Shown here piece after piece: positions 31,795 through 43,149 of a stretch of 64,000 nucleotides of DNA (positions are counted from its first letter, which is position 1; every line of letters starts with the position of its first letter). Made by a program: the position numbers and the translations under genes. Below the pieces are notes generated by a model. The model was not told the origin of the DNA. It searched no databases and saw nothing but the letters and a program-made list of their open reading frames with translations. The DNA is from Symsagittifera roscoffensis (Eukaryota > Xenacoelomorpha > Acoela > Convolutidae), in NCBI RefSeq assembly GCF_963678635.1, contig NC_087066.1, forward strand, positions 3,846,485-3,910,484, in the 5' to 3' direction.

Positions 31795-32000
31795 TTCATT
31801 ACGAGGCCAAACTGCATTCTCTGCATTGTAAGAGAAATCCGCAACAGGCCAAAATCAGATTTGTCGCGGAATCCGCAATGTTGCTACTTTTCTTTGATCT
31901 TCTGTGTTGTTTTGGATTCCACAAACAAATACATAAAACACTGTACCGCTCAAAATTGCTCCAAAAATAGGCAAAAAATTAAAATAGGCAAAAATTTAAA
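31795..32000. other. Segment present in unit B only (about 200 bp)
   Basis: The first unit lacks this piece at the matching place near 19300. It contains GCGGAATCCGCAATG and GGATTCCACAAAC, words also found in the block at 50480-50620. It may be another small mobile sequence. Confidence 0.6.
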
Positions 32001-32320
32001 TTTTTTTAATCATTTTTGTTGAAAAACTGTTGTCCAGTTTGCCCATTTAACTATGACTGTTTAATATGCCTATGTTCTGAAAATTTTATCAAAAAAATTA
32101 TCTTGGTGATTTCTTCTGTTTCAAATATGTCTTCATTTCAGCATCAGAAAGTAGCAAGGATCTTCATTTTTGATTATTTTGGATGAGAATCCCGTGTACA
32201 TTTTCCTATCAATGAACGCATTCTGGGAGATTGCGATTTGTTGAATATAATTTGCATGCATGATATGATTTTCAAAAACTCAAAGTTAGAATGTAGTTTC
32301 CTTGATACACCACAGCTTGC

Positions 32321-32700
32321 TTATATTGGCTCTGTTTTTCTTCTCTGTTTCAAATCCACCAAATGGGCAATTAACGCTGCAACTATGTCCGAAAAGAGGA
32401 ACACAATCTCGAATATGGAGAACAGACTCGCCCCCAGGCAGAGGCCAAGAGACCCCCCAATTAGGGCAATCAAGTCCAGGTAGCTGTACTGAAAGTCAAC
32501 TGTCACTTTCTCGTAGGCAGATTTGGGGAAATATAGATCGACCGAAGCGACGCTTTTGCTCCAGTAGGATTCGTTGAAGTTTTTGCCCATGAGAGCATTC
32601 AGGTTTCCGACTGCATTGGAGTTTGGGAATTTGGTCATCTGTTTGCTGATTTCGTAAGACGTGAAATTACACGAGGGCTTGCAGTTTTTGGTGCACAAAT
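32321..32700 (-). CDS. Copy B exon 6: TM2 and C-terminus
   Basis: By eye it matches copy A exon 6 apart from one replacement (Ala to Gly in the NSNAV-x-NLNALM segment) and silent changes. The GAS filter and KQRRKTEPI tail are kept. Confidence 0.92.
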
Positions 32701-35700
32701 CTAAAATAAACAGCAAAAATTTCTACTTTTTTCAAAATAATAAATTATATATGCCAGTTACGAAAATTTTTTCTACGAGAATACCATATCCGCTAATTCA
32801 GAAGCATTTTAGAAGGAGCGTTGGCAAAGGTGCTAAGGTCTAAGTCTTTGAGGCAAAAGGTCGATCACACTAGAATCCTTAATCGTTTCCTGTAAGTGAG
32901 GCAACGATTCTCAGCCCAAAAAAAAGCAAAAAAACTCCTTAGAAGGGACAGATACGGCTCTCCATAATGAGCTGAACAGCTGGTTTGAAAAGTTGCTTTG
33001 TCCTTAAATGTTTCAAAAGATGATTCGAAATGTTGGATTGCTGCGAATCTGCATCAACGACCGTCAGTCTGCTTTTGTAAGAATTAAGGAAGACACATAA
33101 GTTTACACTAACCAGATATGTGGTCGAGTGGTACACAGAGCATACTCTGGAAGAAGCCGCAGACGGGGATGGCGTCAGAGGTGACCTTGTCGTATCCGAG
33201 GGGGGTGCAGCTACACTCACTGTTGCTCACTTTGCGCATACACTCTGCCACACACGCATACTGCGAGTAGGAATCCCAGAACTAAACATAAGTAAGAAAA
33301 CTATTAATTTTAAGAATTTTTGTAAAAGTCTTGTTAACTTCTTGCCATATTTGAGTCAATTTTTTTTTTCGAAATACCGCCCTGCCTAAACTTTCCTGAA
33401 GCAATAATAAAGCAATAACTAAAAGTTACAAAAGCAAAAAACTGATATCAATCCAACGCTGAAAAAAACGGGAAGAATTTTTAGTATGCATCGATCTCTC
33501 TAGACAATTAATGTTGCGTATATTTTAAAAGGGAAAACCAAAAAATTTTGATCTTAGAAAAAATATGGTTGTTCAAATACAACTATTTTAAAAAATTGGA
33601 ATTTTTTCACAAATCGGGAACCGTTATATATAAATTTTTTTGCAAAGTGCAGTGGTGTGCGCAAAACTTAATTAATGGGCGGTTTTTCGGAAAAACAGGA
33701 CCAGCCATTGCAGATTTTTGACCTCTGTCTAAACACTAGATTTTTCAGATAAAAGCAGCATTAAGGAGCGTTTTTGTGAGAAGTTTTGACCAAAAACTTG
33801 CATACTGTCGTCGAGATTTGACAGCAAGCTGAGAGTATATTGGTAGCCAAGGCAGCTCTGAAATTTTGGAATTGGTCGGTCAAAGAATGGATGTCGTAAT
33901 GTAATATCAAAAAGGAGTTCTATTTCTTTGAAAAAATTTGGAAAATAGAATTGAAGAGCGGAACGAACCTCTCATCAAAAAAGCGTAGAATTTAATAATT
34001 GTCCTGCTATAGCAGATAGAAATTGACTTTCCTCTAAGACTTTTCCAGCATCTTCGTGGCCGACGCAGTTTGATCTGTCGGCTCGATTGTCGTATTCGTG
34101 TTGCTCCACTGAAATGTCGTAATGATATCCTGGAGATATTTTCAGATTCATCATGTCTGCTTCCACTACCAGAGGCTCGTCCGGGGATACCAGCAAAATC
34201 TGGAAGTTGAGATCATTGAATATGCCTGAAACGCATCCAGAAACACGTTATCGTCCTAGATTCCGAAAACTTCACTTTTCATGGAAAGAATTCTGAGAAA
34301 AACCCGATTTAAAAAGTGTAAAGAAAAAAATTGGGTGAAAGAAACCAGTTATTATAAAAATAGTTACAGGAGTTTGCATTGTGTGGGTCGACCATTAGGA
34401 GGAGAGTGAGTGTGTCCCATGGCCCAGTGGAGTGTCTGTCTCTTGAGTTGAGTCTGTGACATCTGCCCCAGGAGGAGGAGAAGGCGTCCCAATCCACTCC
34501 TTTTCTCAAACAGCTCCCTCCTAAACAAATCAAATTTGAAAAACAAGGATAGCCGGTTATCATGCAAATAGCACAGAATGTTCCGACCATAGTCTCAACA
34601 AAAATACCACATTTTTTCTAATAAGAGTCGTTTTTTCTGTGGGGTGTAACAAAAAGATCTGAACGAAAAGACAGCAAGTTAAGTATATTCGACAGTCAAA
34701 TTCGACTGCGCCAAGTGGAAACAGTTTTTTTTAGAAAAAGACTGATAAAACGAAAAACAAAATTAATAAAAAAATCATAATTTTTTCTTTTTTTTGCACT
34801 TTTTGAAATTTTGAAAACTTTCAAAAACTAGCGTGGCTCGATTAAAACTAAGTTTCCACGGGTTAAAAAAATTTAAAATAAGCTATTGTAAACATGCACG
34901 CTGACCTTTTTAGCTGGAAATTGAACCAAAAATCACAAATTTCAAACCGGTTTTTCTCGACACTGAGAAGTTTTTGATATCCTTCGAATCACGACTGAAA
35001 GGACTTTAATATGATATTTAACTAGACCTATTCCGATGCTTATTTGTGGTATCTGATTATGCGTGGAAAACAAAAAGAAAGAAGAAAAAACTAAAACAGT
35101 CGAATACAAAGTTTCTCAGCGTTTTTCAAATAGTCAGAACAATAACAATCGCATCTCATACAAAACAGTAAAGGTAAAATCACCAAATAAAATGACGAAG
35201 CTACTTGCTCAGCGATCGGCTTATTTTTCTATTTGTGTTATCGTGAATACGAACAGTTTTAGGTAGGGTTGGATCTAGGATTTTCTCAAGGGGTGCGGAT
35301 TTTCAAAAGTATTTCAAAAAATCTGTCGAGCTTTTTTTCTAAGGTCGAACGAATTTATTTTCCGAGCTCTCCCGAAGCACTAAAAAGATCCTGTTGTTGT
35401 TAAGTTCGTCACCAAATTTTAGAAAAATTTTAAGGTCAGTCAGCCAAAAATGGAAATCTCAAAATAGTGGTACAAAGATGGCACCCTTTGGCTCGGCAGG
35501 GGGTCGAGTTCCTGAGGGGGGAGGGAGGTCCCCCTCTAAATCGGCCTCTGGTTTTAGGGTTCATAGAACTTAAAATAAACTGATTTGTGTTAAATTTTGC
35601 TCTGTGGGCGATGATTTTTCTCTATTATGACTCTACAAAAAAAGGCGTTATGTCAGTCTCTAACCTCTCCATGTGCAAGCCAGGAACAAATCTTCAAACT

Positions 35701-37984
35701 CCACTTCAAAAGCAGACCAAAACAAGTCCGACTGCTGAACGGCCAAGCTGGTTGGGTCAAAATGGTTCTCAGATATGTAGAGAAACGTCTGCTCCATCGA
35801 ACTCTGAATGCCTGATGAAAGAAAGCAACAAAACAGAGTTTATTTGAGAAAATACTAAAATTTAGAAGGCTAATTGAACTTATCAGACTAGAACTTGGCT
35901 TTAGTTTATCTCCAAATTGACCCACAGTTTTGACCCAGCAGTTGAGGTGCTGAAAAATTGGTTCCTAAGTTCGCTAAGAAACATTATTTTTTGATATGGT
36001 GAAAATTTTTTCGCAATCATTTTAGCTTTTGTAAATGAGTTTTCGACTTTAAATTGATTTGTCAGGTTAACCTGAGCACGCACTGGAACACTGGAATGTT
36101 CCAAATTCCGACAAGTTTGATTGATTTTGAAATGGTTTGAATGCGGTTTTTGACGTTGAAGTTGTTACTACCGTTCAGTAACATGATCTAGCTTTTGTCC
36201 AGTAATAAATTTTTGGCAAAAATAAAAACGCATGATTTCAGTTTGGATTGATTTATGGCGCGGATGATCTCATTGTCTACGCTCAGACACTCTTCAAAAA
36301 TTCTGTTGTTATAAGGATTACGCTTTAAAGGTTAGCAACAAACTTTTCCAACAAAAATTTTTACAAAATTAGAAGAATTTTTTTTTTTTATTTTGAAGTA
36401 ATTCCTGAACTTCTTTGCCCCGCAACCAAAACCAAAATTAATAGATACAATCTAAAATGTATAGAAAATTAATCGAGCCAGCTACAAGGTCTCAATTAAA
36501 TGGAATGGTTTCTTGCTCTTTTTTTGAAGGAAGTCCTTGGGCATTAAAAACAGTATGAACAAATGTTGTATAGTACGCTCCATAAATTAGGCCAACTGTG
36601 AATTTTTGAAATCCTAGAGATTACAAAAATGATGAAAATTAAACACGCCTCTGTAATTTAGAAACTATGGCATCCATAAAATAAACGGCTACCAATAAAT
36701 TGCAAAACAAAAATTCTTTTTCAATCATGACTAGCGAATAAAAAATTAGCATTTCAAAAAAAGCAGGTTACTCAGAGTATTTATTTTCCGTTTTTTTTTC
36801 TTTTTGCCCGCATTCTTAAGGTCTAAATTGTCCAAACTATCATTTTGAACTTAAAAATAGACTAAATTACGCGTATCCAGTGATGCCCTGAGAATTGTGA
36901 CTGCCATTTAACCTCTATGAACAGTCTTCGATTTCAAAAAGATGATAAAATTTTCATAAAAATCAAATTATTACGCCTCATTTCAAAATGCAACGTTGCT
37001 TGAGCCAAAACTATCGCCGCTTACGCGTAAATAGAACTTACTGTTTCGCGTGAAATTTATCGCAATTCGGACAGATTTTTAAATTTCAAACCCTCATATT
37101 TTCCAAATTTTAATTATAAACAAAGCGTTTACTTTAATTGAAATTCAAGACTTCAATTCAAGATAGAGTTTGAAAATCTTATTATAAATGGCTAGTTAAC
37201 AAGTTAAAATGCGTCTGGAGAAAAAAAACACTAACCTGAGAACAATAAGTTTTCACATGTGTTTTATACCTAGCATATAAGCGACAGCTTAAATTTCATT
37301 TCAACAAAAATTTTTACAAAATTAGAAGAATTTTTTTTTTATTTTGAAGTAATTCCTGAACTTCTTTGCCCCGCAACCAAAACCAAAATTAAAAGATACA
37401 ATCTAAAATGTATAGAAAATTAATCGAGCCAGCTACAAGGTATCAATTAAATGGAATGGTTTCTTGCTCTTTTTTTGAAGGAAGTCCTTGGGCATTAAAA
37501 ACAGTATGAACAAATGTTGTATAGTTTCGAAAAATTATTGTAATGTTTCGAAAATTTTTTAGACTTCAACACTGCTTGTCTCGATTTGCGAAACAAAATT
37601 TCTCGATGCAATATTTAACTGTTAATTATCGGCTTATAAAAGGTTTGAAGAGTCTCAACAACATTTAAGACTCCAGCTTTTAATTGAAAAAAATGAGTTT
37701 CAAACGATTTTTTTAAGAAATTTGAAACTTTTAGAACATGCGCTGAATCAATATCCAAAAAAAATGTTAACGCCAAATTCATGCGTCACCAGAAATCAAT
37801 TCACACTAAATTGAAACATAAAACTTCTTATTTAATTATCAGCCAAAATTTATTGCAGAGTCAAGGCGGCCGAGCGGTCTCAGGCGCCAGGTTTGAGAGT
37901 TCTCGATCAAGTTTTCTGGAACACGAATGTCTGTGTGGTGTGCATGTGTTTGTGTGTGCGTGCGTGTGTGTGTGTGCGTGTGTG

Positions 37985-38040
<56 letters not shown>

Positions 38041-41012
38041 TATTCCCCTCCTGTCAGAGAACAAACGAAAAGTGATGTACCTCATAAATTAAAACATGTT
38101 TTTACCTCTCATTCTGGTTGTTCGGGTCTAGTTCTAATGATTGAAACATTCAAGACTCCATGCTGGTTGAACTTTATTTGTGTTTCCTTTTAAAGTTTTA
38201 ATCTTCTTTTTTCCAAAAACAAAGTTGTCCCAAAACGAACTATGTTGTTTGTAAAGGTAGTATATTTCACACAGGAAGCTAGCGAGTATGACGATTTTGA
38301 AAAGATGAGGTGTTCGAGTTATGTATTGACCGTTTCGGTCAGCCGAATGTCCGCTTTTATACCCAACTTATTTAGTGAGTCAGAAATTTGAATCGACCAA
38401 GGTCGCCAAAATTATTACATGCGTTCATCAGTTCCAGTAGATGAGTCGACAGAGCTGACCACGATACATGAGTCAACCAATTTAGAGTTTTAGTGTCCAT
38501 TTTGGTTTTTGGCAAAAAATGGAACGAATAGAAATTAGGAGACTGAAAATTTTTGAAAACAAACTAAATGGAGCCAAGGTAAACGAAAATTATTCCTCAA
38601 TTTATCTCGTCAATCCTCAAAATGTGCTCAAATTCAAATGAAAATGATCTATAAATGAAAAGCAAATAGTGCTGCTTTCGCAAGCAGTAACAAATTTGCA
38701 AAAATTAATTTTTTTTGATATGTTGCCTAAATTTTGATTTAAATTTATATCATTAAAAATTTTATATCATAAGAATACTACAGAATGAAACAAATTGAAG
38801 AAAAAACCAAATGTGGAACACGCCAAAAATACGTTTCTGAGCTGATTTGTTTTGGACAAAAGTGTTTAACAATAGGCAAAACTTTGAATTTATTCTCCTG
38901 GTTGAAGCTTTGAAAAACTTGAACAAACCGGGTTGAGTTTGCAGTTATAATCACCGATAGAAAATTATTAATGCTGTTTTAATAACGTTTTTATAGATGA
39001 TTCCGCGTTATTTCTTGAATCAATTGATATTGATGAACAGAGATAAAATAGCGATAATTTATCGATGATTTAGCGCTGGAAACGAAGCAAACTAAACGCT
39101 AAAATAGCAATAAAACTCGCTAACTCATCGATAAAAGTCAGCGGTAATTCTGTGATGGTGGTAACTGTTTTAGCAAAGTTCCATTGCTAATTGTTCCGAC
39201 TTTCGATACGAAAGTAACGGAATATTTGTTCTCGGGGTGGGTTTTTTTTCTTCAGACAAATTTCGACTTTTTAACTAGCCTTTTTTGACGGAATTTTTTT
39301 AAATCATCCGAAAGCCATTGTTGTCCTGAACTTAAATTTGAAAAGATATTTCACCTGTGATCATTTTTCGTAAAGTTATGAGGTTTTATAGGTTGCCATA
39401 TTGGCCATTTTGACCAATTTGGGAGAATTAACGCGCGATATAATTCGCGCTATTAACGCGTAAGCGGAGATTTAATCCGTCTTATAAATCGTTCCAAATT
39501 GGTTGAACGAAGCTTATTTGCTATAATTGATTTGTTAAAAGGAACGAAATCCATCTTTTTGTACTTTATATGGCGTGTGGGGGGATGATTTTCATTAAAA
39601 ATTTCAAATTTTGGAAAAAAAAATTCATTTTATTTTGTTTCATTTAATTTTTTAGGTTTTTACTGCTGCTCCATAAACCTTAAAAGGCAGTCGGAACTTT
39701 CAGGGCTTCGCCCTGATACGAGCAGTTTTGTTGTTCCGACTTTTGATACGAAAGTAACGGAATATTTGTGCTCGGGGTGGGTTTTTTTTTCTTCAGACAA
39801 ATTTCGACTTTTTAACCAGCCATTTTTGACGGAATTTTTTTATATCATTCGAAAGCTATTGTTGTCCTGAGCTTATATTTGAAAAGATATTTCACCTGTG
39901 ATCATTTTTTGTGAAAATATGAGGGTTTAAAGATTGCCATTTTGACCAATTTGGGACAATTAACGCGCGATATAATTGCCATAATTGCGCGCGATTATTT
40001 GCCATAATTGATTTGTTACAATGAGCGAAATCTATCCTTTTGTACTTTGTATGGCGTGTGGGGGGAAGATTTTCATAAAAAATTTCAAATTTTAGAATTT
40101 TTTTTTCTCATTTTTATTACATTTTATTTAACATTAAAAGGCAGTCGGAACATTCAGGGCTTCGCCCTGATACGAGCATCCTTGTTTGCAATTAAAACTC
40201 AACCCGGGAAAATAAACAACCTGTTCCAATCATCAAGCTAATAATGACAATGAACCGGTTATTTTGATAAATTTGCTCAATTTATCAAAAACCAAAACCA
40301 AAAATTTGATATCACGAAAAGACTAAATAAGGAAGAAACAACTGTGTTTTTACCAAAAAAAATGCTGCCGAGGAGTTCATACGTCTTAAAACCTTAAAAC
40401 GTTTTTTGAAATACTATTTCTTACTGATTTCTAACAATTTTGCTTTTTTTGTTTGTTCTTTTTATACACGGCAAGCTTCAGTTCAAAGAGATGCTCACTG
40501 TAAAAAGATTGGACCTCCGTTGTTAATTCCTTTGAAAATTCGCTGTACATTCGTTCCATATTTGGATAACTGTCAAAGGCCTCCGTCAAATTCTCTCTCA
40601 AATCTCGGCGAAGTGAGCCAAAGAACGGATTAAAGGCCATCCCTCCAATGAGAAGCATCACGTCTGCAAGTTCATCAGAGTACAATGACTTGATTTCGCG
40701 GTTGTCGGGGCTAGCGGGGCAAATGACAACCTGAGGAAACCGAAGCTGCTCGGTTCTCACGACTCGAATGTCGGTCACTTTCGGTTTATTCACGACAACC
40801 TCTCCATAAGTCGAAGTTACTAAGTTTAAACATATGAAGTTAGCTGTTATAACCAATATTAACCATATAAACCTGAATAAATATCTACGAGAAGCGTTTG
40901 CGATGTATTGAATTCCGTGAAATGCGCTATCAAATGAAAAATCAACGATTTTGGTCAAGATAACATGAAAGCTTTCAGCGACGCAGCGTTCCATGATTTT
41001 CGACCGCTTCAA
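32321..41012 (-). CDS. DEG/ENaC channel gene, copy B
   Basis: Exons on the minus strand are E1 41012 to about 40462, E2 35811-35665, E3 34520-34368, E4 34225-34028, E5 33281-33113 and E6 32700-32321. The layout is that of copy A. E1 is intact, with a hydrophobic TM1 and FPQVVIC after it, so B is the better candidate for a working channel. Exons 2-6 differ from A by only a few residues. The E1-E2 intron is over 4.6 kb and holds two R1 copies, a microsatellite and a tRNA-like half. No counterpart of the gap exon of A was found. Subfamily and gating stimulus are not assignable; ASIC-like or pickpocket-like both fit. Confidence 0.85.
33113..33281 (-). CDS. Copy B exon 5
   Basis: It has the same acceptor, donor and frame as copy A exon 5, with the Cys residues of ACVAEC, ECSC and the C-x8-C pair all kept. 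Confidence 0.9.
34028..34225 (-). CDS. Copy B exon 4, changed donor
   Basis: The coding part matches copy A. The donor of A (GTAAAT) reads GTCAAT here, which is weaker at position 3. The alternative upstream GTCTTA is the same in both copies. Confidence 0.83.
34368..34520 (-). CDS. Copy B exon 3
   Basis: It is the same as copy A exon 3 in frame and splice sites. The R2 repeat lies in the intron just upstream, as in A. Confidence 0.9.
34540..35235 (-). repeat. R2 repeat copy in copy B intron
   Basis: This is the counterpart of 22060-22760, with a few substitutions and small gaps. Confidence 0.7.
35264..35550 (+). mobile_element. R3 hAT-like MITE, copy B position
   Basis: It is flanked by the same GTTTTAGG duplication (35256-35263 and 35551-35558) as in copy A, so it was inherited. 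It is 37 bp shorter, mostly from one internal deletion after GTTGTTAAGTT. Confidence 0.85.
35665..35811 (-). CDS. Copy B exon 2
   Basis: It is open in the same frame as copy A exon 2 and ends FEDLFLACTWRG. The acceptor changes from CTTCAG to CATCAG, still usable. Confidence 0.88.
35905..36302 (-). other. Possible extra exons of copy B, unresolved
   Basis: These are the counterparts of the unresolved stretches of copy A. The frame FEECLSVDNEIIRAINQSK is kept with conservative changes (for example Val to Phe), which hints at coding but does not prove it. Confidence 0.4.
36345..37530. repeat. Local direct duplication of about 227 bp
   Basis: 36345-36573 and 37302-37530 are almost identical, starting near CAACAAAAATTTTTACAAAA and ending near CAAATGTTGTATAGT. 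The first copy has a counterpart in unit A, the second does not, so this is a late event in unit B. Confidence 0.8.
37860..37925 (+). pseudogene. tRNA-Leu-like 5' half
   Basis: GTCAAGGCGGCCGAGCGGTC followed by TCAGGCGCCAG matches the acceptor, D arm and box A of eukaryotic tRNA-Leu. A TTCTGG about 30 bp on could close the anticodon stem with a short insert. There is no box B or T arm; a TG repeat follows. It could also be the head of a tRNA-derived SINE. Confidence 0.6.
37926..38040 (+). repeat. (TG)n microsatellite
   Basis: The run is about 110 bp of mostly TG with a few TT, CG and CA interruptions. It gives long false open frames on both strands. Confidence 0.95.
38041..39190. other. Intronic, no gene recognised
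   Basis: The sequence is AT-rich. Several ATCGATAA-like words near 39040-39140 (AGCGATAATTTATCGATGA) give a weak local pattern. Confidence 0.45.
39191..39730 (+). repeat. R1 repeat, full copy (first of a tandem pair)
   Basis: It starts TTGTTCCGACTTTCGATACG and ends with AGTCGGAAC, the hairpin AGGGCTTCGCCCT and GATACGAGCAG. Both ends have a small hairpin followed or closed by GATACGA, and GTTCCGAC/GTCGGAAC is inverted between them. There is no coding frame. Confidence 0.85.
39731..40187 (+). repeat. R1 repeat, second tandem copy with internal deletion
   Basis: It begins directly where the first copy ends. About 60 bp around the GCGTAAGCGGAGATTTAATC block are replaced by a short scrambled GCGCGATATAATTGCC stretch. 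It ends GATACGAGCATCCTTGTTT. Confidence 0.85.
40462..41012 (-). CDS. Copy B exon 1: start, TM1, post-TM1 motif
   Basis: The first Met is at 41012, with a second at 40994. The frame reads through FHGIQYIANASRRY, a hydrophobic TM1 (FRFIWLILVITANFICLNLV), VTDIRVVRTEQLRFPQVVIC and MLLIGGMAFNPFFG. FP-x-V-x-IC after TM1 is a hallmark of the family. The likely donor GT/GTATAA near 40462 has the same phase as in copy A. Confidence 0.85.
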
Positions 41013-41914
41013 GTTCGGAACTAAGAAAAGTGAAATGATCTATTTGCTTCAAATTTTTTTTCGTCATTTATTTTGAATAGTCGGCGTTGGTCTTTTATTT
41101 GTTTTTCAAATTGACCCGTTCAGATTAACACCTGCGAAATAATCTAGTGCATATATATATTTTATGTTTTTTAAAAAATTTTAACAAATGTCAAAGAAAT
41201 CTATAGATTGAAGCGCATTTAAAATTTTCATCGATATTCGTTTTGGTGTTACCAAAATTTGGTAAGAGACTTTTGTTCATAAAACATAGCTTTCGTAGCA
41301 TGAAACAAGTAGCATGAAACGTCATAGCGCGGGGCTATCAAGATTTAGACCCATTTTAGTATTATCCCATATAACATATAGCGCAGTTTTCTTACAAAGG
41401 TTACAAACTTCACAAATGAACAGGATAATTCAGCAAACAAACTGGGGACTCTAAGTCTGTTTTTTGCGTAGAAACTTTGATAGAGCACGTGAGCTGAAAA
41501 TTTGCGTGCTATTGATAAGAAAAATGATTCTTCTAAAATCTTTCGATTGCTTAAGAAAAAAAATAAGAAATTTTTGTATTTGGTTTTGTCTACAAAACAC
41601 TTGAGCTGCATAAAAACAAGAGAACACTTCAGGTAAAACGCCAGAGTCGACCGAATAACAAAAAAAAGCAAAAAATCGGCGGCAAAAGGTTGTATTAAAA
41701 ATGGAATTCACTACCTAAAGAAATCAAACTGGTCGCATCTCGTAAGAAATTTCAAGATGACTTAGAAATATACCAATACTTCTGTTGTCTTAGTAAACCA
41801 TTTAAAAATAATTTTAAAAAGTGGCGCCATGTGCAGTTTAATTTATGTAGTTGATTGCTGGTAAATGTAAACTTTTTGAGAGTATTGCCATGGAAATTGG
41901 ATGAAAAATGGCTT

Positions 41915-42078
41915 GGCTCTTTTTCCTTCTCCCCCACCTGCAAATTTTCCGAATGTTGCGAAATTTGGCATGCGAATTAATTTGGTCAGGACAAAGATAT
42001 TTGGTTTAACTTTGCAAAACCCCTTGTTACACCATAAAATTGATGCTTATGTGAAATGGGGGAACAGGAACAGAGCCG
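41915..42078 (+). mobile_element. MULE-like MITE, older copy
   Basis: The left end GGCTCTTTTTCCTTCTCCCC and the right end GGGGGAACAGGAACAGAGCC are inverted repeats. ATGGCTT flanks both sides (41908-41914 and 42079-42085). The interior shares CACCTGCAAATTTT and a TTTGGTCAGGACAAA-like part with the copy at 63527. Confidence 0.7.
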
Positions 42079-43149
42079 ATGGCTTTTTGCTTATGACTAG
42101 CAAGTTTTAAACTTCATCTGTTTCGATGGTTGGAAATCATGACCCAATTTGTCGCCGTAAACCAAAAATATCAAAATAGTTCTAGCTGCATACAAATTTT
42201 TCTTTCGGCTTTTTTTCTTTCAATTTTGTTTGGACTATTTTTAAGAATTTCAAAAACAAAATATGTGCAGAAAAAATTTTTGATTTGAGCATTGACATTT
42301 GCGACATATCAACTTTTTGTCACAAGCGGATCTGTCTTCCAAGTCATGTAAAAATATAATTGTCAAACAATTTACAATAATGAAAATTGCATAATTTGCA
42401 TCTTTTTTGAAAGTTAGCAAACATAATACAGCTAATTCCTCAAAATGCAACTTTTAAGATAGTTTGATTTTGCATTTTTTTTAAAAATCTTTAGTAATTG
42501 ATTTATGAGTTTTATGGAATCAATTTCATTAGGCATTTAAGATCCATAACTTGAAATGGCTTGATTACTAATTTTTCTTTGACTTCTGGTAATAAACTTT
42601 ATGATCAGCCTGCTAACGAATTGATTACCACCATTACAAAATAAATTGATGAAAACAACAGCTAACAAAAAAGTTCTTGTATTTTCGCAAAATTGGGCGC
42701 AAACAAGATCAACGCAAAATTCGGCTGGTTGAAAAATGCAAGTTTTTGTTGTCTCTTATCGTCAAAAGTTGTTAGATAAGCAACCGGTTGATGTACACGT
42801 AGAAAAGAAGAGATATTGGAGAAATAGATATCAGTTAACAGCTAGTTTTCTACAATTTTTTTTGTTTGCATAAAAAATTATCTAAAAAGATAGACGCTGT
42901 TCATGGAAACAAAAAAGCTCTGAACTTGAATTTAATTCGCCTTACTTACTCTGATTTTGTCTAAGGAGCTATATTTTAAACCTGAATTTTGGCACTGTGA
43001 AAACAAAATTCTGCATGTTTTTTTTACCGATCAAGTTTCTTTTCAACAACTTCATTAATGGTATATCACGTTGTGAAAAAAAAACAGGATAAGGAAAATA
43101 ATTTTATTAAAAAGGAGTAAAGTTGGGTATTTACTCAAAGAAATTTGCA

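Noticed and set aside
37781-38193. Frames through the TG repeat
   Set aside because: Alternating Cys/Val and His/Thr reading is produced by the microsatellite.
40008-40241. 77-codon plus frame
   Set aside because: It crosses the second R1 copy and has no counterpart in other copies.
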